40,742 bases of DNA, from the NCBI GenBank assembly GCA_045106675.1, contig JBGCFA010000199.1:1-40742 (forward strand), written 5' to 3'. Origin of the DNA: JBCAWW01 sp045106675. GTDB lineage: Bacteria; Bacteroidota; Bacteroidia; J057. This document shows positions 1 to 8,541 of this stretch, piece by piece (within the stretch, counting starts at the first letter, position 1; each line of letters opens with the position of its first letter). A program made the position numbers and the translations under genes. The notes beneath the pieces were generated by a model. It saw only the letters and a list, made by a program, of their open reading frames with translations, was not told the DNA's origin and did not search any database.

Positions 1-1181
1 GGGCTATTCCTCCAGAAGAGTATCATCTATATGGCGATGGTACTAGGATACAAATTGATTTAGCCCAGACTCCGACAACAATGCCTGGAGGTGGAGATGA
101 TTTTGGAGGAGTAGCAACTCCTAGACACGATCATTTCTTTGTGGAAATAGATGATATAATCTCTGATGATGGGCTTAGGCAATCTATTCAACAGTACAAT
201 CAAATTCATGGATGCCTACTTCCTGATGAACATGGTATGGTAGAGTTTCCCATCGATTTTGAAGTCAACATTTGGAAAAATAGTTTAGGAAGTTCTTACA
301 ATGCTTCTCCTCCTGTTGAAATTCAATTGACACTACTCGAATATGCTTCAGGACAGCCCATAGATTATTATTTCTTTGAGCCTTCTGAATTTCCTGTACC
401 GTATCCTGCTGGAAGCACAGTAGAATTCCTATCTGATTTTACCATCACCTCGAATCCCCTAGTCTCCAAAACAATCGGAAACGAAGTGTACTATAAGTAT
501 TTCTCCGATCCAATGAATCCCCATACTCTACGCTTTTCAGCTCAAAGCCCAAGAGTATATGAATTATTAGCCACTTTAGTGAATTACCCTGAAGATGGTA
601 CTATTCCGGTACAAACTCATACTCAGAGCTTTAGTATTGTAGTAGGTGAATGCGAATGTGATAAAATTCCGGTTTCGTTGACTATGCCTAATCCTGATCC
701 CTTACCAGCCTCAGGAGATTATGCAAGAGCAAAAACGTTTATTGAAGCTGCTGGTAATGCTGGCGATATCAATATTTTATCGGGAAATAGTCAGACATAC
801 TTTGGCGGAACTGAAATTGTACTAAAGGATGGTTTTCATGCGCATAATGGTAGTAATTTTAGAACTTTATTAGGCGATTGCGTTGACTATTCGTCGATTT
901 TCCGAGAGGCATTACTCGAAGAGTCACTTTCCGTAGAAGTGTTTCCCAATCCTAATCAAGGTGTATTCCAAATGGAATATAGTTTAGGGCTTGATGATCA
1001 ATTTGAAAACATTCAAATCCGTATCTTCGACGCTCAAGGGCGAATCGTACAAACGTTCTCCGAAGGAGCCCAAGAAAAAGGCAAACTAAAATTTAATCTC
1101 AAAGATCTCGCGAACGGAATTTATTGGATCCAACTAAATTATGGTCATGTACAAGTAGCAAAAGCCATACATAAGCAGTAA
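1..1181 (+). CDS. T9SS cargo protein, 5'-truncated by the window edge
   Basis: The frame is open from base 3 with no stop, so the gene begins upstream and the ATG at 81 is internal. The protein is a secreted or surface protein of unknown function. Around bases 690-890 it carries a '3-coathanger stack'-like segment (I-L-S-G-N..., then the pattern G-F-H-A-H-N-G-S-N-F). From about base 920 it ends in a type A T9SS sorting domain: V-F-P-N-P-N-Q-G, then I-F-D-A-Q-G and L-A-N-G-I-Y-W-I-Q. This domain class directs export across the outer membrane by the type IX system and is then usually removed. The next gene starts 8 bp downstream, so the two are probably co-transcribed. The last 120 bp contain a hairpin-AACG element (1054-1068). 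Cargo status is clear; the biochemical role is not visible. Confidence 0.85.
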   Translation, partial: AIPPEEYHLYGDGTRIQIDLAQTPTTMPGGGDDFGGVATPRHDHFFVEIDDIISDDGLRQSIQQYNQIHGCLLPDEHGMVEFPIDFEVNIWKNSLGSSYNASPPVEIQLTLLEYASGQPIDYYFFEPSEFPVPYPAGSTVEFLSDFTITSNPLVSKTIGNEVYYKYFSDPMNPHTLRFSAQSPRVYELLATLVNYPEDGTIPVQTHTQSFSIVVGECECDKIPVSLTMPNPDPLPASGDYARAKTFIEAAGNAGDINILSGNSQTYFGGTEIVLKDGFHAHNGSNFRTLLGDCVDYSSIFREALLEESLSVEVFPNPNQGVFQMEYSLGLDDQFENIQIRIFDAQGRIVQTFSEGAQEKGKLKFNLKDLANGIYWIQLNYGHVQVAKAIHKQ

Positions 1182-1189
1182 ATTTTGGT

Positions 1190-4012
1190 ATGCGAAAACT
1201 TTTTGTATTCTTCATGTTGACTACTTTTTCGGCAGAAATTTGGGCGCAGATGGCTACAAATACCAAAAATACGGTAGCCCAATCAGAGCATTTGTTCCAA
1301 ATGGCGGAAGATTTATTTGAACAACAGCCTGATAGTGCGATGAAGTATTATCAGGCTGTGATACCGATGGCAGAGACGGAAAAGAACTGGAATTTGTATG
1401 TCAAGAGCAGCTGTATTCTCAATAATATCTTTTATAAGCGTCAGGCTTATGAGATGATGGAAGAGTATGCCCAAAAAGCCTTTGAAATCGCCATCAAATA
1501 TCTCAGCCCAAGAGAAACGATTTTTATTGCTGCCACCAATAATTTAGGCACTTATCATTATATCAAAGGTGATTATGAAATGGCGGCTTCCATCATGCGC
1601 CAAACCATCACAATGTTGGAGGCACAAGCGAAACCCAATCCGATTCATCTTGCCAAATGTTATGGTAATCTTGGACGATATCATCAAAAAAGAGGCGACT
1701 TCAATGAAGGCTTGCAATACTATAAAACGGCAGCGAGGATCAAAGCAGAGCATGAATCGACTTATTCTGGCCTTTCACGCGCAGTCAGTCAACATTTGAT
1801 TGGTCGTGCTTTCAGAGAACTCAATCAAGCGGATAGCGCAATTCAATATTTCCATGCTGCCAAAACCCTTCTCAACAATCAGTCGCAAGCACAGTATCAA
1901 CGCAAAAAACTAGATGTCATACTGAGCCTTGTAGATGCCTTTTTGCACCTCAATCAAGCTGATAGTGTGTCTTTTTATTCTCGTCAGTTTCAAGGCTTGC
2001 AAAAAACTGCAACGCCTTTGCAACAAGCCCGTTTCTTGGGCCTCAATGCACGCTTAGCCTCATCGCAAAAAGATTACGCTGCAGCACTATTATTCCTCGA
2101 TCAAGCCAAGCTTATACGAGAACAAAAATACGGCCCCAAACATGCCGAAATCGCGGATCTTCACAGACAAATTGGCCAAATATATCAACAAAATGGGCAA
2201 TTACAGGAGGCAATTGAGGCTTATAAACAAGGCCTTACTATCCTGAAACGCTCAGAAGATGACCTTCTTCTTTCTGGCTCATACCGTCATCCAATCGAAG
2301 CGTTTTCTCTTCTAAAAGCCTTAGCTGAAGCTCAGGAACAAAATAATGCTCCCGAAAAAGCATTAGCCTATTATCAAGAAGCTGCCGATTTGGTGCAATT
2401 TATCCGCAGTAGTTTTTACAGTTTAGAAGCTAAATACTTTTGGAATGAGGGACGATTCGCCTCAGTTTTTGGCAGTATTGTTAGTCTCTGCGAACAACAA
2501 TATAGGCTCACCCACGATCCTAAATATTTTGAACAAGCCTTTGCCGCCGCAGAAGCCAATAAAGCTTTTGTGCTGTACGAAAATCAGCAAAAACAATTAG
2601 CGCGTATTCAGACCCAGTTGCCAGATAGTATTTGGAAAGAAGGACAAAAGATTGAGCGCGAAATACAGTTTTATCAACAAAAACTCTGGGCTGCCGAAGC
2701 CAAGGTCAAAGGAAAGACCGAAACTTATAAAGAACAATTATTTTCGTGGCAACAAGCCCATGATCGCTGGCAGGCCAATCTCAAGATCGAATATCCTGAT
2801 TATTATCAGCAAACCTTAGCGCCAATCAAACTTTTAGCACTAGACAGTTTACAAAAACAGCTATCTCCTAACGCAGTTTTATTGGAGTATTTCCGTTCCG
2901 AAAAGGCCTATTATATATTCTCCATTAGTCAGGACTCAGTGAGTTTTCAAAAATTAGCCTCAGACCCCAAAACGCTAGAATCTCACTTAGATAGTTTATA
3001 TGAGCAGTTATTCGTACGTGAGCCCAGTCTAGATGCTTTCGCCAGTTTTTCGAGCCTGAGTAGCAAGATTTACCAGCAGTTGCTAGGCCCCTATCTTGAT
3101 GAGGCCCGCTTCGCGGAACTTATCGTCATACCTGATGGACAAATTGGATATTTGCCTTTTGAATTATTGACTAGTAAAGAGCAAGTCTTAACTACAGAAT
3201 CAAGCGTTCGCCAATGGCGGGAATATCCCTATCTACTGCATGATTATGCCATCCAATATGCCTACTCAGCTTCTTTGCTTTTTGCACCAACTGACAACAC
3301 TCCAACAAACTATAATGCACAATGGCTTGGTGTTGCCCCTGCATATAAAGCCAATTTGGCCCTGACGCATAATCAAGCAGAGGTAAAAGCTCTTTCTCAA
3401 CAACTAAATGGTAGTTTACTTCTAGGCGAAGACGCACACAAAGAAGGCTTCATTCAGCAAGCCGCAGAGTATCAAATTTTACATTTGGCAATGCATGGAT
3501 TTGCAGATTCAGAAGATCCGATGCATGCTCATTTAGCTTTTAGTCAAGTAGCAGAGCAATCTTTATATGCCTGGGAAATTCCTTATTTGTCTCTAAAAAC
3601 AGACCTTGTGGTTTTGAGTGCCTGCGAATCTGGTTACGGCAAATTTCAAGCGGGAGAAGGCGTAATGAGTCTAGCAAGAGCCTTTAGTCTCGCAGGTTGC
3701 AAAAGCGTAATCAATACTTTGTGGACGGCAGATGACGCGGCCAGTCAACGCATCAATGAGCTCTTTTATCCCTCCTTACTCGCTGGTAAAAATAAAGCAG
3801 ATGCGCTGCGTAAAGCAAAAATCGCATATTTAAAAGAGGCTCCTCCCCATGCTATCCATCCTCATTATTGGGCAGCTTTTGTATTGACGGGTTCTGCGGA
3901 GCCATTGATGATTCAATCTAGCACATGGTATTTTTGGGTTGGGGGTATCCTCATATTCCTGCTATTAGGAGGCATCATAAGTTTTCAGGCACGCAAGTCT
4001 CTTAAAACTTAG
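1190..4012 (+). CDS. Secreted, membrane-tethered TPR-CHAT (caspase-like) protein
   Basis: 940 residues. Residues 1-20 form a signal peptide ending in I-W-A-Q. Residues 45-460 are tetratricopeptide repeats (for example G-N-L-G-R-Y-H, A-L-A-Y-Y-Q-E-A). Residues 470-570 are helical. Residues 600-905 are a CHAT domain. The predicted caspase-fold dyad is intact: H769 in L-A-M-H-G-F and C812 in V-V-L-S-A-C-E-S-G. These are followed by the CHAT hallmark G-E-G-V-M-S-L-A-R-A-F and I-N-T-L-W. One transmembrane helix (913-932) is followed by the basic tail QARKSLKT. Signal peptide plus C-terminal anchor imply that the TPR and protease domains face the periplasm. CHAT proteins are clan CD cysteine peptidases, usually activated through their TPR part. 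The substrate is unknown, and no gasdermin or other known target lies next to it. A weak hairpin (TGCTT/AAGCA) follows the stop. Confidence 0.9.
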   Translation: MRKLFVFFMLTTFSAEIWAQMATNTKNTVAQSEHLFQMAEDLFEQQPDSAMKYYQAVIPMAETEKNWNLYVKSSCILNNIFYKRQAYEMMEEYAQKAFEIAIKYLSPRETIFIAATNNLGTYHYIKGDYEMAASIMRQTITMLEAQAKPNPIHLAKCYGNLGRYHQKRGDFNEGLQYYKTAARIKAEHESTYSGLSRAVSQHLIGRAFRELNQADSAIQYFHAAKTLLNNQSQAQYQRKKLDVILSLVDAFLHLNQADSVSFYSRQFQGLQKTATPLQQARFLGLNARLASSQKDYAAALLFLDQAKLIREQKYGPKHAEIADLHRQIGQIYQQNGQLQEAIEAYKQGLTILKRSEDDLLLSGSYRHPIEAFSLLKALAEAQEQNNAPEKALAYYQEAADLVQFIRSSFYSLEAKYFWNEGRFASVFGSIVSLCEQQYRLTHDPKYFEQAFAAAEANKAFVLYENQQKQLARIQTQLPDSIWKEGQKIEREIQFYQQKLWAAEAKVKGKTETYKEQLFSWQQAHDRWQANLKIEYPDYYQQTLAPIKLLALDSLQKQLSPNAVLLEYFRSEKAYYIFSISQDSVSFQKLASDPKTLESHLDSLYEQLFVREPSLDAFASFSSLSSKIYQQLLGPYLDEARFAELIVIPDGQIGYLPFELLTSKEQVLTTESSVRQWREYPYLLHDYAIQYAYSASLLFAPTDNTPTNYNAQWLGVAPAYKANLALTHNQAEVKALSQQLNGSLLLGEDAHKEGFIQQAAEYQILHLAMHGFADSEDPMHAHLAFSQVAEQSLYAWEIPYLSLKTDLVVLSACESGYGKFQAGEGVMSLARAFSLAGCKSVINTLWTADDAASQRINELFYPSLLAGKNKADALRKAKIAYLKEAPPHAIHPHYWAAFVLTGSAEPLMIQSSTWYFWVGGILIFLLLGGIISFQARKSLKT

Positions 4013-4131
4013 GTTTCTTGCTTATTTACAAGCATAAAAAAATTAAATCATTCTTTCCAAGAAGCAATTGTAAAAAGATTCTAAATTAGAATGCTGACAA
4101 AAAGTAAATTCAATTTTTACAATTAGGCTGA

Positions 4132-4311
4132 ATGGAAAACACGAACACACGCTCAGAAAAGCTATTTATAGGACTTGGAATCATAACTGTCATTAGTGGA
4201 ATATTATTAACACTAGAGAACAATTATTTAATCGGAATCTCAGGTTCAATTGTTGGAATTGGTTTGATTTTTCTAAACATGAAGAAACTCAAGGAGAAGA
4301 ATCGTGAATAA
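4132..4311 (+). CDS. Small two-helix membrane protein (59 aa)
   Basis: This short ORF starts at ATG and ends with TAA. It encodes a hydrophilic N-terminus (MENTNTRSEK), two hydrophobic segments (about residues 11-27 and 32-49) separated by E-N-N-Y, and a strongly basic tail (MKKLKEKNRE). That layout is typical of a small hairpin inner-membrane protein with both ends in the cytoplasm. It stands alone in the gap between the CHAT gene and the SRPBCC gene, on the same strand as both. No family is recognised. The unbroken hydrophobic pattern and positive-inside tail make it a plausible gene, but homologues would be needed for confirmation. Confidence 0.55.
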   Translation: MENTNTRSEKLFIGLGIITVISGILLTLENNYLIGISGSIVGIGLIFLNMKKLKEKNRE

Positions 4312-4369
4312 TCGGGCGTAGTGAGCTCCCTAACTAATCTGACAGTTTTATTTATATACTATCTGCTTA

Positions 4370-4385
4370 CCGCTTCGCGGAACGC
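4370..4385 (+). repeat. Hairpin-AACGC element
   Basis: Stem CCGC, loop TTC, stem GCGG, directly followed by AACGC. It lies in the otherwise empty gap 4312-4487 and is a full-consensus copy of the dispersed element described in the findings. Confidence 0.7.
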
Positions 4386-4487
4386 TTATATCGCATGTAA
4401 TCAGAACAAGCGAGGGAAAAGTTAAGGAGTCATACTAGGCACAAAAATGAATGACAGCCCCAATTATACTCTGATGCAATCCAATCT

Positions 4488-4991
4488 ATGAAAACCATAG
4501 TAACGGTAGAAACGATTATGAATTCCTCTATAGAAAGGGCCTTCAAAACCCCTATTCTAGGAGATGCTACCCAATTTTTAGTTGGCTACGGTATTATACC
4601 CGCAGTGGAAAAGTTTACGGATGATAGCACTTGGGGAAAAATCGGAGGACAAAGAATACCACACTCTGCAAAAAATCTTATTTCCCAAGGAGGCAAAATA
4701 GGGCTAGATGAGGTCTATTGCAGAGAAGAAAATAAATACTGGAAATGGGGAGTTGCGGACTTCTACCAATGGAGTCTAGGGTTCAAAGAATTTCAGGGTG
4801 AACTGTTTTTTGAAGAAGTTGCCAAAAATAAAATAAAAGTTCGTTGGGTTTATACATTGATTTCGGAAAGTAAAATTGCTTATCCTCTTCATTGGCTATT
4901 TGGGGTAATATTTTGGAAAGGTCAAATGAGAATCGGGATAAGAAAAATGAAAGAATATGCAGAATCAAATGCCGATTTCCTTTATAAATAA
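4488..4991 (+). CDS. SRPBCC-like (START fold) protein
   Basis: 167 residues with no signal peptide, so probably cytoplasmic. The opening T-V-E-T-I-M-N-S-S-I-E-R-A-F is the first strand and helix of many SRPBCC/polyketide-cyclase-like proteins. The middle alternates strands rich in W, K and E, and the C-terminal helix (W-K-G-Q-M-R-I-G-I-R-K-M-K-E-Y-A) would close the hydrophobic pocket. Members bind small hydrophobic ligands; no ligand can be inferred here. It is a lone gene. The last codons and stop are built into a perfect 14-bp inverted repeat, the likely terminator. The family call rests on overall pattern, not on a catalytic motif. Confidence 0.7.
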   Translation: MKTIVTVETIMNSSIERAFKTPILGDATQFLVGYGIIPAVEKFTDDSTWGKIGGQRIPHSAKNLISQGGKIGLDEVYCREENKYWKWGVADFYQWSLGFKEFQGELFFEEVAKNKIKVRWVYTLISESKIAYPLHWLFGVIFWKGQMRIGIRKMKEYAESNADFLYK

Positions 4992-5002
4992 AGGAAATCG
5001 GC
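4971..5002 (+). terminator. Perfect 14-bp inverted repeat overlapping the stop codon
   Basis: Left arm gccgatttccttta, loop taaa, exactly complementary right arm. The left arm encodes the last residues of the SRPBCC protein and the TAA lies at the loop/right-arm boundary. An A/T stretch follows but no pure T-run, so termination is likely but not textbook. Confidence 0.6.
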
Positions 5003-5090
5003 ATTAATTAGTGATTCCGTAAATAAAAATGAGTGCCTGTATATTTGAAATTAAATACGTGGCTAATAATTTGTCTACGAACTAGCTTGA

Positions 5091-5106
5091 GCGTTCTGCG
5101 AAGCAG
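5091..5106 (-). repeat. Hairpin-AACGC element (reverse)
   Basis: On the minus strand this is CTGC-TTC-GCAG followed by AACGC. It sits between the SRPBCC terminator and the 3' end of the minus-strand gene that ends at 5119, and is a full-consensus copy of the dispersed element. Confidence 0.7.
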
Positions 5107-5118
5107 ACGCCCCCTCCC

Positions 5119-5577
5119 CTACCTCAAAGCCACAAATATATCCACCTCCGCCGCTTCTCGATTTTGGGCATTCTCACCGTAAACCTCAAAGTCTGCCGTA
5201 TAGGATCGATCTAAGTCAGTGCCCCAGATATCTAGCCAAGCCTGATAGACAACTCCCTGATCCAGATTCCCTTTGGCAACACGATGATCATAGTTTCCGC
5301 CTGCAAAGCTTCGCCCAACCATGCCTGCTGGCACTTCATCAAGACTAGACACACGACAACCTAATACCACTGTATAGGGCTTAGTATGATCTGATTCATA
5401 GTCGGTATAAATACTCAAAATGGCTCCGTCCGTTTTATTCGGAATCTGCGGAATTAAGTTTTCACCCATCAATCGTTGCCAGAGCGCACCGATATCTTGA
5501 GCTGCTTGTGCATTTTCATTGGTGGTACGAGCTTCGATGCCGATGAGGTGAAATGCTGCGATCGATTTGTTTTGCAT
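5119..5577 (-). CDS. GyrI-like / effector-binding domain protein
   Basis: About 152 residues from ATG at 5577. The frame continues to a TTG at 5601, but MQNKSIAAFHLIGIEART begins exactly where this domain normally starts. It has the AraC effector-binding (GyrI-like, SHV2-type) fold: H-L-I-G-I-E, then a helix before L-W-Q-R-L, and the core strands A-I-L-S-I-Y-T-D-Y-E-S-D and Y-T-V-V-L-G-C-R-V. It ends with a conserved-type F-E-V-Y-G and a V-D-I-F-V-A-L tail. Such domains bind small, often cationic or hydrophobic molecules. It follows the WYL regulator gene by 63 bp on the same strand, a common pairing in Bacteroidota that suggests the regulator controls it or works with it. There is no DNA-binding domain of its own. 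Confidence 0.85.
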   Translation of the reverse strand: MQNKSIAAFHLIGIEARTTNENAQAAQDIGALWQRLMGENLIPQIPNKTDGAILSIYTDYESDHTKPYTVVLGCRVSSLDEVPAGMVGRSFAGGNYDHRVAKGNLDQGVVYQAWLDIWGTDLDRSYTADFEVYGENAQNREAAEVDIFVALR

Positions 5578-5640
5578 AATGATTTTTTTTTGATGTAACA
5601 AATCTAAAACCGAGCTGTGTCAAGGGTATGTCAGGGGGTC

Positions 5641-6327
5641 TTATTGAGGACCCAAAAAATATTCAATCAGGCTAAAATCATGAGGCTCGAAAAGGTCTTC
5701 GCTGAGCTGAAGCTCCTGTATTTGATCGAGTCTAAATTCTCTTTGTGCCTCGCGTAACTCACAATAGGCAATCAAGATCCAGTTTTCTTGGGTGCTATAT
5801 AAGGCAAGCGGCTGCACCGAACGCTCCGTCAACTCGTCCTTGTAAAGCGAAAGATACTTTAGCTCTATCCGCTGAAAATTGATAATTGCCGATTGGATAG
5901 ACAACAAATAATCACTGGTCGAGTCTAGCTTGAGATTTTGCATAAAGACCAAGCGTTGCGAGAGCAAATCGGCCTTCTCCTTTTCCTCATATCCCAGCAC
6001 CGCTTTGATCTTGGTGATCGCTTCCACATAATGTTTGACCAGTGAAGTATCTTTATTTCTGATGATCAAACTCTCAGCCGTGATCAAAGCATTCGCTTCG
6101 TCCTCCGTAAACATGACTGGAGGAATACGATAGCCCTCCACCAAAGAATAACCTTTGCCCTCCTCCGTATAAATCGGCACACCAGATGCCTCCAAAGCTC
6201 GAATATCTCGATAAACGGTACGCACACTCACCTCAAACCGCTTGGCGATTTCAGTAGCAGTAATCAGTTTTTTGCTCTGCAAAAAGGTAAGTATCGCCGC
6301 AAGACGAGATAGACGGGAGCGTTCCAT
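5641..6327 (-). CDS. HTH/WYL-domain transcriptional regulator (YafY type)
   Basis: 228 residues. Residues 1-60 form a winged helix of the HTH_11/DeoR-like type (R-L-S-R-L-A-A-I-L-T-F-L, then T-A-T-E-I-A-K-R-F-E-V-S-V-R-T-V-Y-R-D-I). Residues 60-75 hold the wing (Y-T-E-E-G-K-G-Y-S-L). Residues 135-210 form a WYL-type ligand-sensing domain (I-E-L-K-Y-L-S, then S-V-Q-P-L-A-L-Y, W-I-L-I-A-Y-C-E-L-R and F-R-L-D-Q-I). WYL domains bind nucleic acid or nucleotide ligands and switch regulator activity. It is cytoplasmic. The ATG lies inside a hairpin-AACG element (stem CCAT/ATGG), so any structure there could affect translation. It probably controls the effector-binding gene downstream. Confidence 0.9.
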   Translation of the reverse strand: MERSRLSRLAAILTFLQSKKLITATEIAKRFEVSVRTVYRDIRALEASGVPIYTEEGKGYSLVEGYRIPPVMFTEDEANALITAESLIIRNKDTSLVKHYVEAITKIKAVLGYEEKEKADLLSQRLVFMQNLKLDSTSDYLLSIQSAIINFQRIELKYLSLYKDELTERSVQPLALYSTQENWILIAYCELREAQREFRLDQIQELQLSEDLFEPHDFSLIEYFLGPQ

Positions 6328-6369
6328 GCAATGGGGATATGGACGGCAAGAAACAGAATTTCTAATAAA

Positions 6370-7989
6370 TCAATCCACCCAAATTCGTTTGCTATATACT
6401 CGTTTTCTCAGCGGATCGATCCAGCGGACCAATAAATAGCCTGAGGGTAATCCATCCAATTGCCAATGCGTCGCAGTGAGTTTCCTAGGCGAAATCGCGA
6501 TTTGCGAACCCATCAAATCATAGACAACTAATTGCCCGTTCTCCGCAGGCAGATCTATCCAAACACTCCCCTGACTAGGGTTGGGATAGATTTTGAAGTG
6601 AGTCGCGCCCCATTCAGACTCTTCATTTTCTTCTTCGATTGGCAAAGTTCCGCCGCTGCATACAGGGCCAGTTCCTATGGTTCCCACCATCGGTGGAACG
6701 CTCAGTTCAGGACAAATACTGCTGACCTCATCTGCTCCGATATCGATTATCCCTGATCGAGTCTCATAGTCGTAATCCAAAACTAAATCAGGCCGACTCT
6801 GCCCTTGATCGATCAATGGACTGCCTACTGCAGGTCTAAAACTAGCATTCAATAAAGGATCGCCGACACTACTATTGGGATCACCACCGGGAACAGCTGC
6901 TTGCCATTGCACCCAATTGACCTGACCTCCTCCATATCTTATCGTCAGATTGCCATCGGCATCATGATAGCGATTGTAATTGAGTTCAATATTGCCCGTC
7001 ATGCCTCCATTACGATCTTCAATTACGGTACGCGAGCTATTGCTTGAAAGAGTAACCACATTATTGACCACGATAGGATCTACGACATAGCGGAGTTGCG
7101 CATCATTTTCGACGGGTTCAAAGTGTATCCCTCCTCGGGAACTTTCGGCTACCTCTACGAGCGTATTGTTGAGCACCACTGGCCGCAAAGCCGCAAACAT
7201 ACCAATGCCCGGACCTTCGGTACGGAGCACGATATTGTTGCGGACGATGCCATCGATATTTCCGTGATAATTAGGGTTCTCGATCGGATCAAAAAATTGT
7301 AAGTCCGTAAAGAAACCCAATTGAATACCGCCTCCACAATCCATAATGAGATTGTTTTCAATCAGGCAATTGCGGGCACCGCCTTTGCCATAAACCGCAT
7401 TGGTAGCGATGTCGTGGATATAGCAACCACGCACCACCATTTGATCTGCGTTGACATTGTCGATGCCTTCGGCATTGGAATTATCGCGCAAGCCTGAATC
7501 ATAGATTTCGCATTGCTCGATGAGGATGTTGTCAGCATTGGGGACGATCTTGATACAGTCGCGACCAGAACCATGCAAAATGGAGCCTTTGACAATTGCA
7601 TTTCCCGCTTCGATTTTGATACAGTAATAATATCCTCCCACCAATTCGAGATTATATACTTTCCCACCAGCTGCATTGAACCATAAGGCCCAGCCTTGAT
7701 TACTATCATTGATCGGCGCACTGACTACGGCCCACTCGCCGGGATAGGACATGACCGTAATATCGTCTGTCGCAATGGTTACATCGCCAGTATAGTTGCC
7801 AGCACGGAGTACAATCGTATCTCCTACTGAAACTTGTGTCGCAGCATATGCAAGGGTTTGCCAAGGCAGAGCGAGAGAACCATTTTGGCTATTGCCACCG
7901 CCGGGATCGACGTACCAAGCTTGTTGAGCAAAAGAAGATGAAAAGATTACAAGGTAAGCAAGCAGAAAAAACGTTCTGCGGATGAGCAT
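6370..7989 (-). CDS. Secreted right-handed beta-helix protein with T9SS sorting domain
   Basis: 539 residues. The signal peptide is residues 1-21 (F-S-S-S-F-A-Q). Residues 24-70 match the opening of DUF1565/pectate-lyase-like surface proteins (Y-V-D-P-G-G-G-N-S-Q-N-G-S, then W-Q-T-L-A-Y-A and G-D-T-I-V-L-R-A-G-N-Y). Residues 90-370 are parallel beta-helix coils rich in I-x-N-N motifs (I-E-N-N-L-I, V-R-N-N-I-V, V-L-N-N-T-L). A repeated L-I-D-Q-G and I-D-I-G-A-D-E segment, usual in this family, follows. From about residue 465 a T9SS type A domain begins with F-K-I-Y-P-N-P-S-Q-G-S. The family includes polysaccharide lyases and adhesins; no catalytic triad is identifiable by eye. The WYL regulator gene starts 42 bp downstream, so read-through is possible. 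Confidence 0.88.
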   Translation of the reverse strand: MLIRRTFFLLAYLVIFSSSFAQQAWYVDPGGGNSQNGSLALPWQTLAYAATQVSVGDTIVLRAGNYTGDVTIATDDITVMSYPGEWAVVSAPINDSNQGWALWFNAAGGKVYNLELVGGYYYCIKIEAGNAIVKGSILHGSGRDCIKIVPNADNILIEQCEIYDSGLRDNSNAEGIDNVNADQMVVRGCYIHDIATNAVYGKGGARNCLIENNLIMDCGGGIQLGFFTDLQFFDPIENPNYHGNIDGIVRNNIVLRTEGPGIGMFAALRPVVLNNTLVEVAESSRGGIHFEPVENDAQLRYVVDPIVVNNVVTLSSNSSRTVIEDRNGGMTGNIELNYNRYHDADGNLTIRYGGGQVNWVQWQAAVPGGDPNSSVGDPLLNASFRPAVGSPLIDQGQSRPDLVLDYDYETRSGIIDIGADEVSSICPELSVPPMVGTIGTGPVCSGGTLPIEEENEESEWGATHFKIYPNPSQGSVWIDLPAENGQLVVYDLMGSQIAISPRKLTATHWQLDGLPSGYLLVRWIDPLRKRVYSKRIWVD

Positions 7990-8034
7990 AGAAGATGAGC
8001 TTAAGGACTTTTATCGTCGCAAAGTTCATTCCAC

Positions 8035-8523
8035 TTATCCCTGCCAAAGCATGGTATATGCAGTATCTTCCTCTGCGACTATTTTAAAACCCACTCGTTC
8101 ATACAAGCGCTTGGCAGCATTGCGTTTATCAGTAGAGAGCGACAGTCGTCGAACGCCTTTTTCTAGGTATTTGGCTTGTATTGCTTTCAATAATGCTGTT
8201 CCGAGGCCTTGCCCTCGATATGGTTCGCGTATTGCGATTCCGACTTCTGGCGTGTTTTCATCAACAAAACCATAGCCTTGATTGGCAAGCGAAAAACTTC
8301 TCCCCCATACTAATCCGAGGAGTTCGTTTTCACGTTCCGCGACTAGCGACACATCATGTTTCCCTGATCCCCAATCAGCAATGTACTTGGCGAGATCAGG
8401 TCGATCAATAATTTCCGGTGGGAAGGCGTCCTCTCCCTCCGGCACAAAAAAGGAGGCATAAAACATCTCTCGCATGAAGTATTTCTCTTCGCTTTTCAGA
8501 CGGCGGATAAGGAGATTTGTCAT
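8035..8523 (-). CDS. GNAT family N-acetyltransferase
   Basis: 162 residues, cytoplasmic. The acetyl-CoA-binding motif A is clear: V-G-I-A-I-R-E-P-Y-R-G-Q-G-L-G-T-A-L-L (R/Q-x-x-G-x-G/A consensus). A strand and helix follow (V-R-R-L-S-L-S-T-D, then N-A-A-K-R-L-Y-E-R-V-G-F), the motif B signature of the fold. The length is normal for a single-domain GNAT. The acceptor cannot be told. It lies alone between the beta-helix gene and a structured intergenic region, with 45 bp to the beta-helix gene start downstream. A hairpin-AACG element (8140-8157) is embedded in the coding sequence at K-R-N. Confidence 0.92.
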   Translation of the reverse strand: MTNLLIRRLKSEEKYFMREMFYASFFVPEGEDAFPPEIIDRPDLAKYIADWGSGKHDVSLVAERENELLGLVWGRSFSLANQGYGFVDENTPEVGIAIREPYRGQGLGTALLKAIQAKYLEKGVRRLSLSTDKRNAAKRLYERVGFKIVAEEDTAYTMLWQG

Positions 8524-8541
8524 AGATTTATTGAATATGAG

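Noticed and set aside
4019..4034. Small hairpin after the CHAT gene as terminator
   Set aside because: Only a 5-bp stem followed by A-rich, not T-rich, sequence; too weak to call.
7966..7985. AACGTTCTGCGG near the start of the beta-helix gene
   Set aside because: Has the GTTCTGCG core but the complementary arm is missing, so no hairpin forms.
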